A stretch of 64,000 nt of DNA from Punica granatum (GCF_007655135.1 NC_045129.1:38069122-38133121); one strand, 5' to 3'; positions 11,335 through 24,400 are shown, counted from the first letter of the stretch. The notes: generated by a model from the letters alone, not told the origin. Program-made: numbers and translations.

Positions 11335-12770
11335 AAAAAAGGGGGGTAAAATGAGAAACTCCAACCCGAAGAAACACTTGATTAATTCTTATATTAGTGG
11401 CTAGCGTCACTATATTGAGCCACGTCTCTCAATAAATCATAACCAATGACAAATTTGATTGGATTGGACCCCTTTTTTCTCGAGAAAATCACAATGCTTA
11501 TGGCCATGGCCATCACACATTGTGGAACTACCCAACAGCTTGCTGCCAAATCCTCTCGTCAGCCCAAACCATTATGCTGGCAATTGGTCAGAGCCTGCTT
11601 CTGTTTAAATCATGGGCTGCTTCAAATTTGGGCCCCATCATCCTCTTACAAATAAAGCTAATGTTGAACTCATCTTCGGCCCAAGTAGTCCAATTCCTTG
11701 GATTAGGTCCATCTTAATTATTTCTCCCTTATTCAAGAATTACTAGGCTCGGATAAGTCCCACCTAAACTTCAAGTTACAAGTACAACCACCCTAAAGTT
11801 GATTTTTCACGGATAATTTCCCTTATATTGCAATGATTTCACATGCTAAAAAGGATAATGATTATGGCAAATATTAGGTAGTTTTTCAGGACTAATACTC
11901 GAAGATGAGCAGAGAATTTAAATAATTGACCCAAATTTATAAAATATTAACTTTCCTACTCCGCCTCTAAAATGTTCATTATATATTATTATCTATATTA
12001 ATGTGGGCGTATGCCAGCATATTCTAACCCTTTGCTCCACGTTGCTGCTAATGGCGCTTGCATTTCCTAGCATATCATAGTCAGGACTTTTTTTTTAACA
12101 TGATAATTATAAGAAGAGGAAGGGTTGCATCATGATCAGTTCGTTCTATTTTTTTTTTTATGCCAAAAATAATAAATGGGGAAGACGGGTCAACAAGAGC
12201 CCGACCCGACATGGGACCCGCGCAGAGGTTGAGGTTGTGCTGCGCTGTTGCGTGTTCTCTCCTCTGCCCCTCTGTCTGGCGCTTCATCATCACGCGCTCC
12301 CATTGATAGTGGGGCCAGGGGGGAAGATGTGACTAGTGGCCCTTTGGGAGCCTGAAAAGCCATCGAATATTTAGCTGCCACGTGGCACGCGTTGCAGTTG
12401 CGGCTGATCAACGAGAAGATTCAAATGGCCCTTTCGATTCGGCTTAGATTCCCTTGCCCCCGACGTCCTTAATTCGTACGAACAACGGAACAATTATATT
12501 TTATAATACGAGGGCGTTCCCACTGTTTTTATCATGGACCCGCCCACTGCTTTTTCATTTTCTTTGCCTATCTATTGTGAAACAAAAAATAATATTTTTT
12601 TTCGAAATTAATAACACGCAGCTTAGGATGTGCTTAAACATCACTCGATCAAGCGCTTCGCCCTGACTTAGTACTACTTTTAGTGGGTTTCAAATTCCTA
12701 AATTATAGGTCAATTTTATTAATTTAAAGCACATTTTGTTAGTATATTACACGCTATGATTAACGATGAA

Positions 12771-12802
<32 letters not shown>

Positions 12803-13085
12803 CAATCAATCAATAAATAAAAGGAAAACACTTGTAGACAAAACACAATATAATGTATTGTTCGAATGCGCAACATTAACATGACAACGGCATTGTATTA
12901 ATTCATTATCCGTATAGAAATAGAAATTCAATATATCTATACTATTATTGTTGAGAAGGAAACTTTTTGGGTTAACTTTGATTTTCCGAAATTATCATTC
13001 TTCCATTTTCAATAAAAAAAAGTCTAAGCACTGGATTTTATTTTTTTTGTAAGTGCGACCACTGATTTTCTAAAAGTTCTCTCAC
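11335..13085. other. Intergenic with GC-rich island, no gene recognised
   Basis: A GC-rich island at about 12180-12470 stands out from the AT-rich surroundings. It contains the G-box palindrome noted separately. Short open frames inside it resemble no protein I know. An AT microsatellite occupies 12775-12802. Confidence 0.45.
12376..12387. promoter_or_regulatory. Palindromic G-box TGCCACGTGGCA
   Basis: This 12-bp perfect palindrome contains the CACGTG G-box core bound by plant bZIP and bHLH factors. It lies in the GC-rich island at 12.2-12.5 kb, but no gene was recognised directly downstream, so its function is uncertain. Confidence 0.4.
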
Positions 13086-13091
13086 TCTTAT

Positions 13092-13657
13092 TGTAAAATT
13101 TCCACTGGGCCTATAAGCGATTGAGCCAATCTCCAACCCAAAAGCTCGAGCTGATAGGTTGTGGTACACAATCTCTTATAAACTTGTGGAATTCCTTTTA
13201 TATTTTCGATGGGGACTTAACTCTTAACACCCGCCCTCACGTGGCAACGTGTGGCTTTGACGCTTCACCTACACGTGCTACGAGGACTTGAACACCCGCC
13301 CTCAAGAACTGACTACGAGCCGGGACTGGACTTCCGTGCTCGGGACTTAACCACGAGGTGGACTTTTTCTTACACCTCGGGCGAAATGAGGGGGTAATTG
13401 ATAATAAGGCCACATTTGGGCCGAACTAAGATAAGGCGTACTTTGGCTACCTCGAAACTAGACTTGGCGTGATGTGAGCCCACACGTGTGCGCGAAAGCG
13501 TAACCCGCTCTGATACCATGTAAAATTTCCACTGGGCCTATAAGCGATTGAGCTCATCTCCAACCCAAAAGTTCGAGCTGATAGGTTATGGTACACAATC
13601 TCTTATAAACTTGTGGAATTCCTTTTATATTTTCGATGTGGGACTTAACTCTTAACA
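13092..13657 (-). mobile_element. Complete TRIM retrotransposon (non-autonomous LTR element)
   Basis: Two long direct repeats, 13092-13229 (138 bp) and 13519-13657 (139 bp), differ by about four substitutions and one indel. On the minus strand each begins TGTTAAGAGTTAAGTCCCAC and ends TTTTACA. Directly after the minus-strand 5' LTR comes TGGTATCAGAGC (13507-13518), the primer binding site complementary to the initiator methionine tRNA. A purine-rich GAGGGCGGG precedes the 3' LTR. A perfect 5-bp duplication CTTAT (13087-13091 and 13658-13662) flanks the element. The 290-bp interior encodes no gag or pol. This fits TRIM elements, which are mobilised in trans. Confidence 0.92.
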
Positions 13658-13662
13658 CTTAT

Positions 13663-15700
13663 CTTCAACCTCCCTTATGTTTTCTTCACTTCGTGTAGGA
13701 ACAATCACCTCCCTTCTCTCTTTTTATTTTTATTTTACTTTCATTTTTTATTTTCAGTTTAACACTGAACTTTCTAAAATTCCATGAACACAAGAATATT
13801 AATTCATGGCATATCGTAACTTCATGTTGCAATTGACGAAAGAAAATTATAAGTCATCATATGAAATGAACAAAAATATGTTTATTAAATAGCGGGGGCC
13901 ATTATCTAGTGTATATATCAGTACATCCGTCATAGTTTATTTTCCATATGCAAAAATTAGATGATTCATTGGTTCTCCTTTTGTACCCTGATATAGTCAT
14001 GTTCATTTTATGAACTGTGGCTTATTATTTCGGTAACACTATTTAATCTTAGCTATGTATAAGTTTTCGATTATTGTTGCAGTTTTGTTCTTGTTTCTTA
14101 GTTCTATATTAATATTAATGTTATAGCATAAAGATATGGCCTTATTGCATTCATAAACTATATATAAAGAAGAATGATAAATTATGTTTAACTTCGCTTT
14201 AGCTCATATACAAAAATATCAGATTTTTCGCCGAGCCTCCCTTTATATAGAATCGTGAACATGTTCATTCAATGAGATGCTGCTTATTCTTTACTAGACA
14301 CAAGTTTAATCCCCAAACTATGTCAGGGATGATAACCACTGTCTTCTTTTGTTTCTATAGTCTATATCCATTCCTAAAATAGGGAGAAGTTCCTCTTAAA
14401 TACGCAAATGCGGACAAGTTCATTCTCCCCCTCCCACGATTTAATCAATTAATTAGCTAAAAATTATATATATAAATCTAGTTTTATATTATTTCTTGAA
14501 AGAAAAAAAAAAGAAAAGCAAAGCATGCATCCAACGAGGAATTGTGGAGAAGATGCATTCCAGTTTATATGGCACGTCACATTGTGTAAGGTCAAACGAT
14601 GTGGATACATAAGATTAGTGGTTCATGGATGCTTTATAAAATCGTCGACGATCAGCCAAATCACTAATCAATGTCACTAGTTAGTAGTTATATATGTAAA
14701 AGCTATTGGCGATCTCTTTCATACACTTCAATAGATGAAAGATATGGATTCCGACTTAACTCAACAGAAACAAAATGTTTCACAATCGGTCCGTATGATG
14801 GCAAATCTCAAGGAAGAACCAATAAATTTTTGCGATTGAGCAAAATTAGTCGCACAATGTGCTTAATGGGCCATTATAATTATTTGCTTCAGTTGCATTA
14901 TTGCTTCCTCAAATCACCTTTACAAAAAAATAATCCACCTAAGAATTCATTAAAAAAAAAGAGAGATTTTCTAAGAAAGAGAATTTTATTGTGGGAGACA
15001 TTTCTATCGTAATTTCGGGGATCGAGTATTAAAAGTTATAACTCATGTTAATAAGTGCACTTTTCAAAATTCGAACTTGTGTTCTTTTTTTTTTTTTACG
15101 GAGGTTGGAGCTTGTTTATCACTCAACTAACACTTTGTTGGTTGCGTTGTTAACACTCACTTTCAACCTGAAACTATAAAATTTTCTGAATTTAAATTCT
15201 CATCAATGAGATTTTCATGTATAGTTAATTTCCCCTTCCATTGTTCTCTATGATCGAGGCCCATTGTGCTCCCTTGAAATAGGGATGGATCTGGGAATGG
15301 ACTTTGGATAAAAAAAGTCAAAGAGGGTAAAGTACAATAATCTTATTAAAAAAATTATAAACTCGATATAATCTAATAGAAATTTTACCCCCTAAATCCA
15401 TCCCAGCATTGAAAGTGTGAACAGAGAATGTCCATTACTCGGGTATAAGCTGGAAAGGAATTTTAGTTGCCAAAAACTTCCAATGGTGTCATCACGAGTT
15501 TCATATATATTTGTATGAAATTAATTGAGTTCTATGAATTGTTATTAATATCGAATAAATTTTCCTACTTATTAAAAAAAAAAAAGAAATTCATCGAATA
15601 TGAATTAGTCATTTTTCATAACTTAGTAGTGATAACCGTGAAAGTGAACAGAATTTATTTCAGCCAATTAGAAAAATTAAGCACAATGTGCATGCCTTGG
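13663..15700. other. Intergenic DNA, no gene recognised
   Basis: AT-rich. A frame of about 110 codons at 14671-15012 has no recognisable motif, a low-complexity lysine-rich end and no supporting gene structure. Confidence 0.45.
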
Positions 15701-15704
15701 ATTT

Positions 15705-16056
15705 AGGATTAGGACATGAAGGCAAAATAGTTAAAATGTCCTCTAAATTTAACATATATATATATATATCTGTTTTCAAAAAGATAGCCGTAAATTTTTA
15801 AAAGAAAATAAAAAATTATAATTATTTGAATTTTTATATAAAAAGCAGTGATGATCACTAGTCCTATGACGCCGGAGTCTGCACATTATTGTGGGCACCT
15901 ATCCTGCGAGACCGTCGTTGACCTGAATTGGACGGTGGTGGTCGGGTTCATGCCACTGCTGCCCCTTTTCATCCTCAAGTTCTACAATGGCGATACGGGA
16001 TAATTCCATTTTAAAAGAGGGGCATTTCTATCATTATGCATTGTATCCTAATTCAA
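15705..16056. mobile_element. Probable TIR element remnant with GC-rich core
   Basis: The left end (TTAGGATTAGGACATGAAGG) and the reverse complement of the right end (TTAGGATACAATGCATAATG) are similar, followed by related subterminal sequence. The centre (15865-15985) is a GC-rich block resembling the cores of other elements in this window. The boundaries and superfamily are uncertain. Confidence 0.4.
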
Positions 16057-16084
16057 CTTAAACTCGCCCCTACATGGGACTAGT

Positions 16085-16372
16085 ACAACCCGATTGGTTT
16101 TACAATTCGTTTTTAACTCCACTTATTTTCAATTCAATATAATTATTACTTTTTCATTTTTCTTCAATTTTTTTAATCATTCAATTCAATTTTTAATACT
16201 AAATTTTTTCAACTATTTATTACTTTTTTCACAATTCAACAACACAATCATTACTTCCTCTCAACTATTCATTACCTTTTCACATTTTTTCTCATAATTC
16301 AACAACACAATCATTACAAATCAATTAAAACAAAAACTCAACTCTAAAATCAAACACACCATTAATGATTAT
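16085..16372 (-). mobile_element. Tourist-like MITE, family A, copy 1
   Basis: On the minus strand it begins ATGGTGTGTTTGATTTTAG next to TTA and runs through repeated units such as AATGATTGTGTTGTTGAAT. Four further copies lie at 16889-17188, 20213-20460, 20461-20740 and 63625-63915. It has no coding capacity. Confidence 0.7.
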
Positions 16373-16888
16373 ATCCCATCATGTTCCAATCTTCATTCAT
16401 CACCTACCGCCACCAAGACATGGGACAGGTACACTTAAAACTTACCATTTTTTTGTTATTCCCCAAATTCATGTGGACTGAGATGTTTTTTTCTTTTTCA
16501 GTTTTAAAAGAAATTGATAACTTGCATACAATGAAATAAAAATTTAAATAAAGTAGTAAAAATAATCATATTGGTAGAATCAAACTCGAAACCCTTTAAA
16601 ACGTATACCACTACAATATATTTCATTTTTCATATGAATCCACTTTCAATAACATGGATCTGCCACAGCCTCAACCCATTGGTTGATCCAACTAATTGTC
16701 GTCGCTATCCATAGCAAGTGATCCATATCATTTTGAAAGCCTTTAGGATTCATCTTGTTGAAATCGGGTCTTTTTAAAGAAATTCCAAATATTGATCAAA
16801 ATTTAAACAAAAAAAGACAAAAAAACTCTTATAAGGAAAAAAAAAAACTCTAATATGAATTTATTTATACACATTTATTTGTTATTAA

Positions 16889-17188
16889 TGGTGTGTTTGG
16901 TTTTAGAGTTAAGTAGAGTTGAGTTTTGATTTTAATTTGATTGTAATGATTATATTGTTGAATTATGAGATAAAGTGTAAAAAATTAATGAATAGATGAG
17001 AGAAAGTAATGATTGTGTTGTTGAATTGTGGAAAAAAATAATGATTTATTATTAAAAATTGAATTAAATGATTAAAAAAATTGAAGAAAAATGGAAAAAT
17101 AATAATTGTGTTGTTGATTTTTATTGTGCAGTAAGTAGAGTTAAAATTAGAGTTAAAAATTTAAAAATTTAATTATAAAATCAAACGG
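16889..17188 (+). mobile_element. Tourist-like MITE, family A, copy 2
   Basis: Begins ATGGTGTGTTTGGTTTTAG next to TTA and matches the reverse complement of 16085-16372. The two copies form an inverted pair separated by about 515 bp, whose transcript could fold into a hairpin. Confidence 0.7.
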
Positions 17189-17828
17189 ATGATATTTTTA
17201 TTTTATTGTATTAGACCTATGAGTCTTCCCTTTAAGCGTAAAAAAAAAAAAAGTGGAGAGGCCCATGACATCTACCACGGGGACTCACACAGGGTATAAA
17301 AACAACCAACTGAATGTAAGCTAATAATTGCCCTGCTGATTATTGCAATAACTAAAAAGAAAAAAGGATCGAAAACTTGGCATTGGAGGGAGGAGAGAGA
17401 ATTTGATCTTATCTGATTCTACTCCTTTGAATGACAGCCCATCCAGACGAATACCGAATCCATCCCCCTCGAATATTCAACCGCTTCCTCCCCCACTAAT
17501 TTATATATTCTATTTTTTCTTTAACCAAAAAAAAAGAACCCACCAGCCAAAGAAAAAAAGAAAAAAAGAAAAAAAGAAACAAAGAAAGACCTCTTCTTTC
17601 TTGACTCTACGCGACGCCCCGACCCCGACCTTCATTTCTTAAACCCGCAGGGATTTTCCCAAAGGAGATGGTCAGTAATATTCTTCTTCGGATTCCTTTT
17701 GGTACACCTCAGCTTTCGCCTCCTTCCATTTGATTCCGTTCCGATCCGTAGGGGGGTTCGGATTTGCCTATGCTGGGAACCAAACAAGACAAGAACACCC
17801 TTTTATTTGCCTTGAAGGGATCCTCGTC

Positions 17829-17838
17829 TATATATACC
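17829..17838 (+). promoter_or_regulatory. Candidate TATA box of the HHO-type gene
   Basis: CTATATATAC lies about 45 bp before the start codon at 17879. This would leave a very short leader. A more distal start site is equally possible, because the region from 17640 onward is pyrimidine-rich. Confidence 0.35.
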
Positions 17839-17878
17839 ACACACATATAAAGACAGCTCTATCAGATCATATAGAGCC

Positions 17879-20800
17879 ATGGAGTGCCCGGAGAAGATGA
17901 GGAGTTATATGGAGGCGTTAGAAGAGGAGCAGCGCAAGATCCAAGTCTTTCGACGCGAGCTGCCTCTGTGCTTGGACTTGGTAACAAAAGGTACAGCTAC
18001 GATCGAGCTTAATTGATCGCAATAGCGATACCATCCAAGTGATTTTTATTTTCGATATGAATTAATATAGCATGTGGCATTTAAAATGACCACGAGGCGA
18101 GCCATTGGTAAAGATCGAATACGAAATCATAGGATAAGCTGGAAATTTTGCCCGGTTGATTGGTGAAATGGATAATAACTTTTTTTTGTTTGATCCTTGA
18201 TGATATAGCTATTGAAGCATGCAAGCACCAGCTGTCCGAAACGGCGACAGTTACGACTACAACTAATACTTCGACTGAGGGAATGAATGGCCAGGTATCG
18301 GAGTGCTCGCAGCAGAATTCGATGAAGGGTCCTGTGCTGGAAGAATTCATCCCTATCAAGAAGACTTCATCTTTTGATGATCATATGGAACACGATGATG
18401 ACGATGTCGCCGAGCAACATTCCAACAACTATGGATCAGACAACGACAAGAAGAAATCCAACTGGCTTAAATCAGTTCAGCTCTGGAATCCCAACCCCGA
18501 AGCAACTCCTCGTGAGGTACGAGAAATCAGAAATACAGCTTTAATTTAACTGAGTTAACGGTTTTTTAAGTTTTTTTTTTTTTTTTTATGTTATCGTGTG
18601 ATCTTACTTACTTATCCGAGAAAGAAAAAAGAAAATGAGTTACGGAATTGATTCTCGTTCAGATGATTCGAAGAAATTAACTGTAAGAGATCTCGAAATC
18701 TCGGCCAGGTTATGAGAAATTCTCGAGGCTTAAACCCCAGAAAGGAAGACTCATCAGCCCTTGCTGGCATTGTGTAGAAGTCTTATAAACCTATTTTAGA
18801 ATGGCTATATATGAAAATGGCGTTGGACATTTTAACTAAATTCCTGTTGGAAAGGAAAATGTTTCTCATTAATAATTATCTCTTTGCATTCTCTCTTTTT
18901 CTTTTTTCTTTTTTTGAAATATCATTGGCAAATTTGCAGGATTCTCCTCCTCCTCCTAAAAGGGGATCAGTGTCGGATGGAAAAACAACCGGCGCTTTTC
19001 TGCCTTTCCTGAACGGAGAAAAATCCGCCGGGAAGAGCAGCCCATCTTCAGGCAGGGCAGTGTCTCCTTTGCTTCCTGCCGCCGCCGCCTCCACGAGCTC
19101 CACGGCAGAGAGAGGAGGCGGTGAGGCCGGCAACAGGGAGGAGAAGCAAAAGGCGGGCACTCAGAGGAAGCAGAGGCGGTGTTGGTCGTCGGACTTGCAC
19201 AGGCGGTTCTTGCACGCTCTCCAACAGCTGGGCGGACCACATGGTACGTTTTCTGATAGTATGAAAATACATTTTCCATAATATTATTGTTATCCTTTAT
19301 ATAATAGGGTTAATGATTCAAAGTTGTCCCAGTTTTTAATTTTGGTACGAAATTTATTTTTTAGCAAGAAAAAATATGAACTTTAATTTTCATCACGTTA
19401 AGTCATTTTCTATCTATGTTGCCGACGTGGCGGAAAACGGTGTTTACGTAACAAACAGTGTCACGTCACGTCAGTAAAACTAATAAAAAACTTACAAAAA
19501 AAACAGTGAAATGCTTTGATAGGAGAAATGATAGGGCAACTGGCCGTCCACCCTAGCCACTACCTCTCAAGGATTCTCCTGATTCCGGTTTGTGGGGCCT
19601 CGAATCCAACCACCCTCCTCCTTAATTGAGGTCGTCGGCGCCCTCTGGGGTCACCGACGACCCTAATCGAGGGGCTGGTGGCTAGCGGTTGGCAATAGCA
19701 AGCTGGAAGCCCCTACCTTTTCTCTGATCAAAGCGCTTATCTTTTTTTTTTGTAATTTTTTTTTATTTTTGTTGACGTGCATGACACCATTTGCTACGTA
19801 AGTACCGTTTTTTGCCACGTCAATAAAATGGATGGAAAATGGCATAGATGTCTAACGTAACAGAAAAATCAAGGTTCGTGCCTTTTTTGTCAAAAAATAA
19901 AGTGGTGTCAAAATTGAAAAGGGAAATAAAGTTCGTGCTTTTTTGAGTCATTCACCCTATATAATAATCAAAATCACACGTTGAATTTTGTATCCGCTTA
20001 AAGATGTAAATTGAATGTTTCAATTTGATTGCAGTTGCAACGCCTAAGCAGATAAGGGAGCTAATGAAGGTCGATGGTCTCACTAACGATGAAGTCAAGA
20101 GCCATTTACAGGTTTGTATTGCGACAATATTTTCATTTCAGTTATAAAAAGAAATAATTTTATAATATTTAAAATAATATGTTGGAAAAACATACCTGTA
20201 ATAAAAGAAATTAGTTTGTTTGGTTTTAGAGTGAAGAAGAGTTGTTTTGATTTTGATTGATTTGTAATGATTATATTGTTGAATTATGAGAAATAATATG
20301 AAAAAGTAATGAATAGTTTAGAGAAAGTAATGATTGTATTATTGAATTTTAGATAAAGTAATGAATAGTTGAGAGAAAATAATAATTGTGTTGTTGAATT
20401 GAAAATAAGTGGAATAGAGTTAAAACTAAAGTTGAAATTGATTTGTGAAACCAAACAAGGCGTAAATTTACTCCACTTAATTCTACTTATATTTAATTTA
20501 ATAATACAATTATTACTTTCTCTCAACTATTCATTACTTTTTTTCACAATTCAACAATATAATCATTACTTTCTCTCGATTATTCATTACCTTTTTCAAA
20601 ATTCAACAATACAATCATTACTTTCTCTCAACTATTTATTACTTTTTTACACTTTTTTTCATAATTCAACAACATAATCATTATAATCCAAATGAAATCA
20701 AAATTTAACTCTACTTAATTTTAAAACCAAACGCAACATAGAAATTTGAAAACACCTCAAATAAAGAGAAAGATGTTGATGACAGCTTCAGGTATCATTT

Positions 20801-21498
20801 AGATGTTGACATATCTACATTTATATAGGTTATTGCTAATTATTTTGCGTTTTCACGACTCCATATTTTTATTTTAGATTGGACATCTTTCTTCTTAATT
20901 TATAGGAGCAACAATTATCTAAACGAATTTTCTAGATAAGATCTTCGAAGGTATAAGGTTGAAATTACATTTTTTGGCTTGTTAGGCGCTTTGATATGTA
21001 AGATCTTATCCTTATGCGCTTATTATTATCAGTATAAGATCTAGGAAATTAAATCATCTTTTTATAATTAGTAAAACTTAATTCAGGGGCATGTATGTAG
21101 TTAATCATGATTTGTCACTCGTTCTTGTCTTGAGATAACGATAGTTGCACTTTTGCTAATTCCTCCATCGTTTTCTTTTGCTTCAGAAATATCGTCTCCA
21201 CGCTAAGAACTCGCCACCACAGAACAGTGCAAATGCACAACCGCCTCAGTTCGTCGTTGTCGGAGGGATATGGGTGCCATCACCACAGCCACAGTATGCA
21301 GCCGCAGCTGCGGCTGCCACATCCCCAGGGCCTGCCCGTGGAACTTATGCACCGGTGGCAGCAGCTATATCTATTAGGGCTGCTCAGGCACAACAGAAGT
21401 ATCGTGGGTCGAGTTCTTCCAAGGATCAAGATGAAGCACGCGGGAGCTCAAATTCCGCGAGCACATCATTCTCTGCTCGCACGGTTACTGTTTGCTGA
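17879..21498 (+). CDS. HHO/NIGT1-type GARP (MYB-like) transcription factor
   Basis: Five exons: 17879-17990, 18209-18516, 18940-19243, 20035-20111 and 21187-21498. All introns are GT-AG and the phases are continuous, giving 370 residues. The N-terminus (residues 1-50, with [20 protein letters not shown] and then [12 protein letters not shown] across the first junction) is the conserved hydrophobic/globular region of the HRS1/HHO family. Residues 217-275 form the single GARP-type MYB domain ([39 protein letters not shown]), split by introns 3 and 4 at the usual sites. Family members are nuclear, nitrate-induced repressors of nitrate- and phosphate-starvation genes. That role is inferred from the family. 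I see no C-terminal LxLxL (EAR) motif. The region after the domain is Ala/Pro/Gln-rich. Introns 3 and 4 carry transposons. Confidence 0.95.
19307..19957. mobile_element. Mutator-like element in HHO intron 3, 9-bp TSD
   Basis: The left end GGGTTAATGATTCAAA and the reverse complement of the right end GGGTGAATGACTCAAA are terminal inverted repeats. A perfect 9-bp duplication TATATAATA flanks the element (19298-19306 and 19958-19966). The inner arms also pair (for example GACGTGGC near the left against GCCACGTC near the right). The centre (19560-19690) is GC-rich and carries GAGGTCGTCGGCGCCCTC. No transposase is present. It accounts for about 80 percent of intron 3. Confidence 0.82.
20213..20740. 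mobile_element. Head-to-head pair of family A MITEs in HHO intron 4
   Basis: A complete copy (about 20213-20460, starting GTTTGTTTGGTTTTAGAGT and ending ACCAAACAAGGC) abuts an inverted, partly truncated copy (about 20461-20740, ending AAAACCAAACGCAAC). Together they form an imperfect inverted repeat filling about half of the 1075-nt intron. The transcribed pre-mRNA could form a long hairpin. Confidence 0.7.
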
Positions 21499-24400
21499 AT
21501 TTTGTAGGGAAGAAAGGAGTGTAAAAGTTTTTGTAACTGACCCTTCATAATGAAAATATAAAATAAGAGAGGAATAAAAGAAACAAAGAAAACTTCATTG
21601 GTGTGTAATGGAGACAATAGGAGGTTGGTCGAGAGAGGGAGGTTTTTATGGTACTTTTCGTGACCTTCTTTATCTGTTTTTCTCTTTATATTTTTCTTTT
21701 TTTGAAGTTATATTCCGAGATTACCATGTTCTTCTTTATCCTTTCAGAAAAAAATTGTCATCTGTGAAATATTAAGCATCAATAAAATCAAAATAAATAT
21801 CACAATGAATCACCCCAAATTCTGTGGGATGTTAAATCTATCTAAATAATGGAATCGTTTGAGTGAATTGCTCTCATATATCTCGTATGTATTTTTGTGA
21901 TTTAATTTAGTGATCGTCAAATTCGTGACATGATGTATTTGAACATGTCGTATTATTATAATCGTTACAATACGAATTCAACGCAATATTTTCGAGCATG
22001 CATGTCAGGCTTTTAATTAGTGCCAGTTGGATGATTTTGACATTACATATAAATGAAAGTCGAAAATGATCCTAGATAAATTTGAGGAAGACATCCTTTT
22101 TTTTTCCCCCTCCATTTTTTGCTATTTTTCAGAACGGTTAACTTACTTCTTTCATTAAGAGTTATTACAAGGTTATTTGTCACGAAGAATTCTTTGAGCA
22201 ATGGATGTGTTTATTATGTCAAGTTCTTTAGCGCAACATTACTCCCTTTCAACCAAAAACTCAAGACTTTGTAATTAGTGACACTACAAGAAACCCATGC
22301 AATATTCTATGGATGTGTTTATGTCACGATATATGAGGCGCTATTAACCCATGCAATATTCTATGCATGGTTAGAATCTTGTCCTATGACAATATGATGT
22401 ACAAAAAATACCATCACAGTTGGCTTATATAGGTGTCGAACAAAGCACGATCAAATAAAAAACACATTTGGTACACATGATTATCCGAAAATGCAATTAG
22501 CACATGTGATTACTCTTAACATAACACAAATTACCTTCTCAAAGTTATGTCTTGAGCTTTAGATGTGCTACCAGCTTTTGCCATTTGAAAAGGCTTAAAA
22601 GAATATATATCAATACTAGGTCTTGAGCCTCCATTATAACCGGAAAAAAAAAAGAATATATATCTAGAAGTTCCATTAATCTTTAGTCTCAATGCTCGTA
22701 ATGTGTTTGCCCAATCATTGTACACGTAGATAATTCATCTAGTAATTGCTAAACGTATACTTTTTTCTTGGCTAATTGAATTGACCATTTACATTATTAA
22801 TCCCTAGTTAAGTTGTCAATTCTATATGCTCATTTCTGTACGGAGATCAAGTATCATAACCAAAGAAGTCGCACATTTGCTAACTTGCCCCCAAATTTCG
22901 CCAAATCACGTTGCAGTCTACTTTTCCATGGGTCGACTATATTAATAAAGATCCGAATTTCGCGGCAAAAATAAAACTTGGAGAGATATTATTCATTATT
23001 CAATTGAAAGTGCAAGTCCATAATATATCTGTACGACGACCATATTTTTTTTTTCTTTTACCAACATGTGTAAATAATAAGACAAATAAGGCCATAGTTG
23101 TAGCTTTTAGTTGGCTGAATTTAATAGAACAAACAAAGAAACAAATTCGGGGAATTATACCGCTAATAACATATGGTCCCGACCGGCAGAATATTCTATG
23201 AACCTGAAGCATCTCTCTGATGTTATAGCTAGTCATTTACTGATGCAATAATCCCCATATTATCCTCTTTTTATTAGTTGATACACGGGAATATTCTTGA
23301 GATCTGAGATTAGTTTTTTCAAATCCTGAAGTGCGCAGTGGCATCTTGGAAAATGCCATTGAGATAAACGCTTTCAGACAATAGAAAATATAATAAGTAA
23401 TGTTAGTGTTGTTGAGAAGATGGCATGTTCACATCTGTACCTAATTGTATGTCATATATAAAATTTATTAATTTATACACAATACAATAAAATAAATAAA
23501 GAATAAAGAATCGAGAGACCCCATAATTTCATATTTCTATTTCTATATATATATATTGGCGGAGTTGGATGTCGTAAAAGGTGAAGGGTGTGGATTAAAG
23601 GAATTTGTTCAAAAGTTAATTTTAATGGGGTCCTTTTCCTTTTCCACATTAACTTTTCCTCATTATTTCATCTTTATATGTCGTTGTTTTGCTGAATGTG
23701 TCTCTTGTTCTTGTTGTTCTATGTCACGTTGGCCAACGGCCATCTCATGTACTCTTCTGCCCACGCGCATGACGATATGTTAAAGACATTTTTTCCTTCG
23801 GATACTAACAATGAATATCTTCTGTTTATGATCTGCTGCACAACCATTTTATCGGGATACTATTAACTTGGCCAATATATATTTTGTACCACTCATATTA
23901 TTAATTTGGTTATAAGAATGACCTATAGATCTAATACGGGTGGACAATAGGAAATAAAGATGTACAAGAAGTAATGTTGGACCCGAATTGATGAGATTAG
24001 CCTCTATGATCATTCCGGTCGACAAGAGCATGTCAACTATATGGAAATCTTTTCTTTTGAATTTTGAAAAGTATTAATAAGGAGAAATGCCTGCAGGGTT
24101 GATTCAGATAAAATATGAAAGCCAACTTCCATTGAAATCACTCCCCATTTCTGTTCTCTCATTTGATTTTTTTCCTTTCTTCCTTATGGATCATACTTCT
24201 GGAAAATATGATTTGGATTTCAATAGTTTACAAGTACGTATCTATGGAATACAAAGTTGCCAGTAACTCAAACAGAATGAATATCCGCTCGTTATTCCAA
24301 CCTCACTAACAAATATATGTTGGACCCCATTCCCATTCGATCCCATTCCAGAAGTTAGATTATTTTCCGTTCTTTGCTATGTGGGTATATAGCATGTATA

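Noticed and set aside
14671..15012. 113-codon open frame as a gene
   Set aside because: No domain, signal or splice structure, and a low-complexity Lys/Asn-rich end in AT-rich DNA. Consistent with chance.
18811..19281. Open frame as an independent gene
   Set aside because: It is exon 3 of the HHO-type gene read through from the preceding intron and into the next one. The MYB domain continues in exons 4 and 5.
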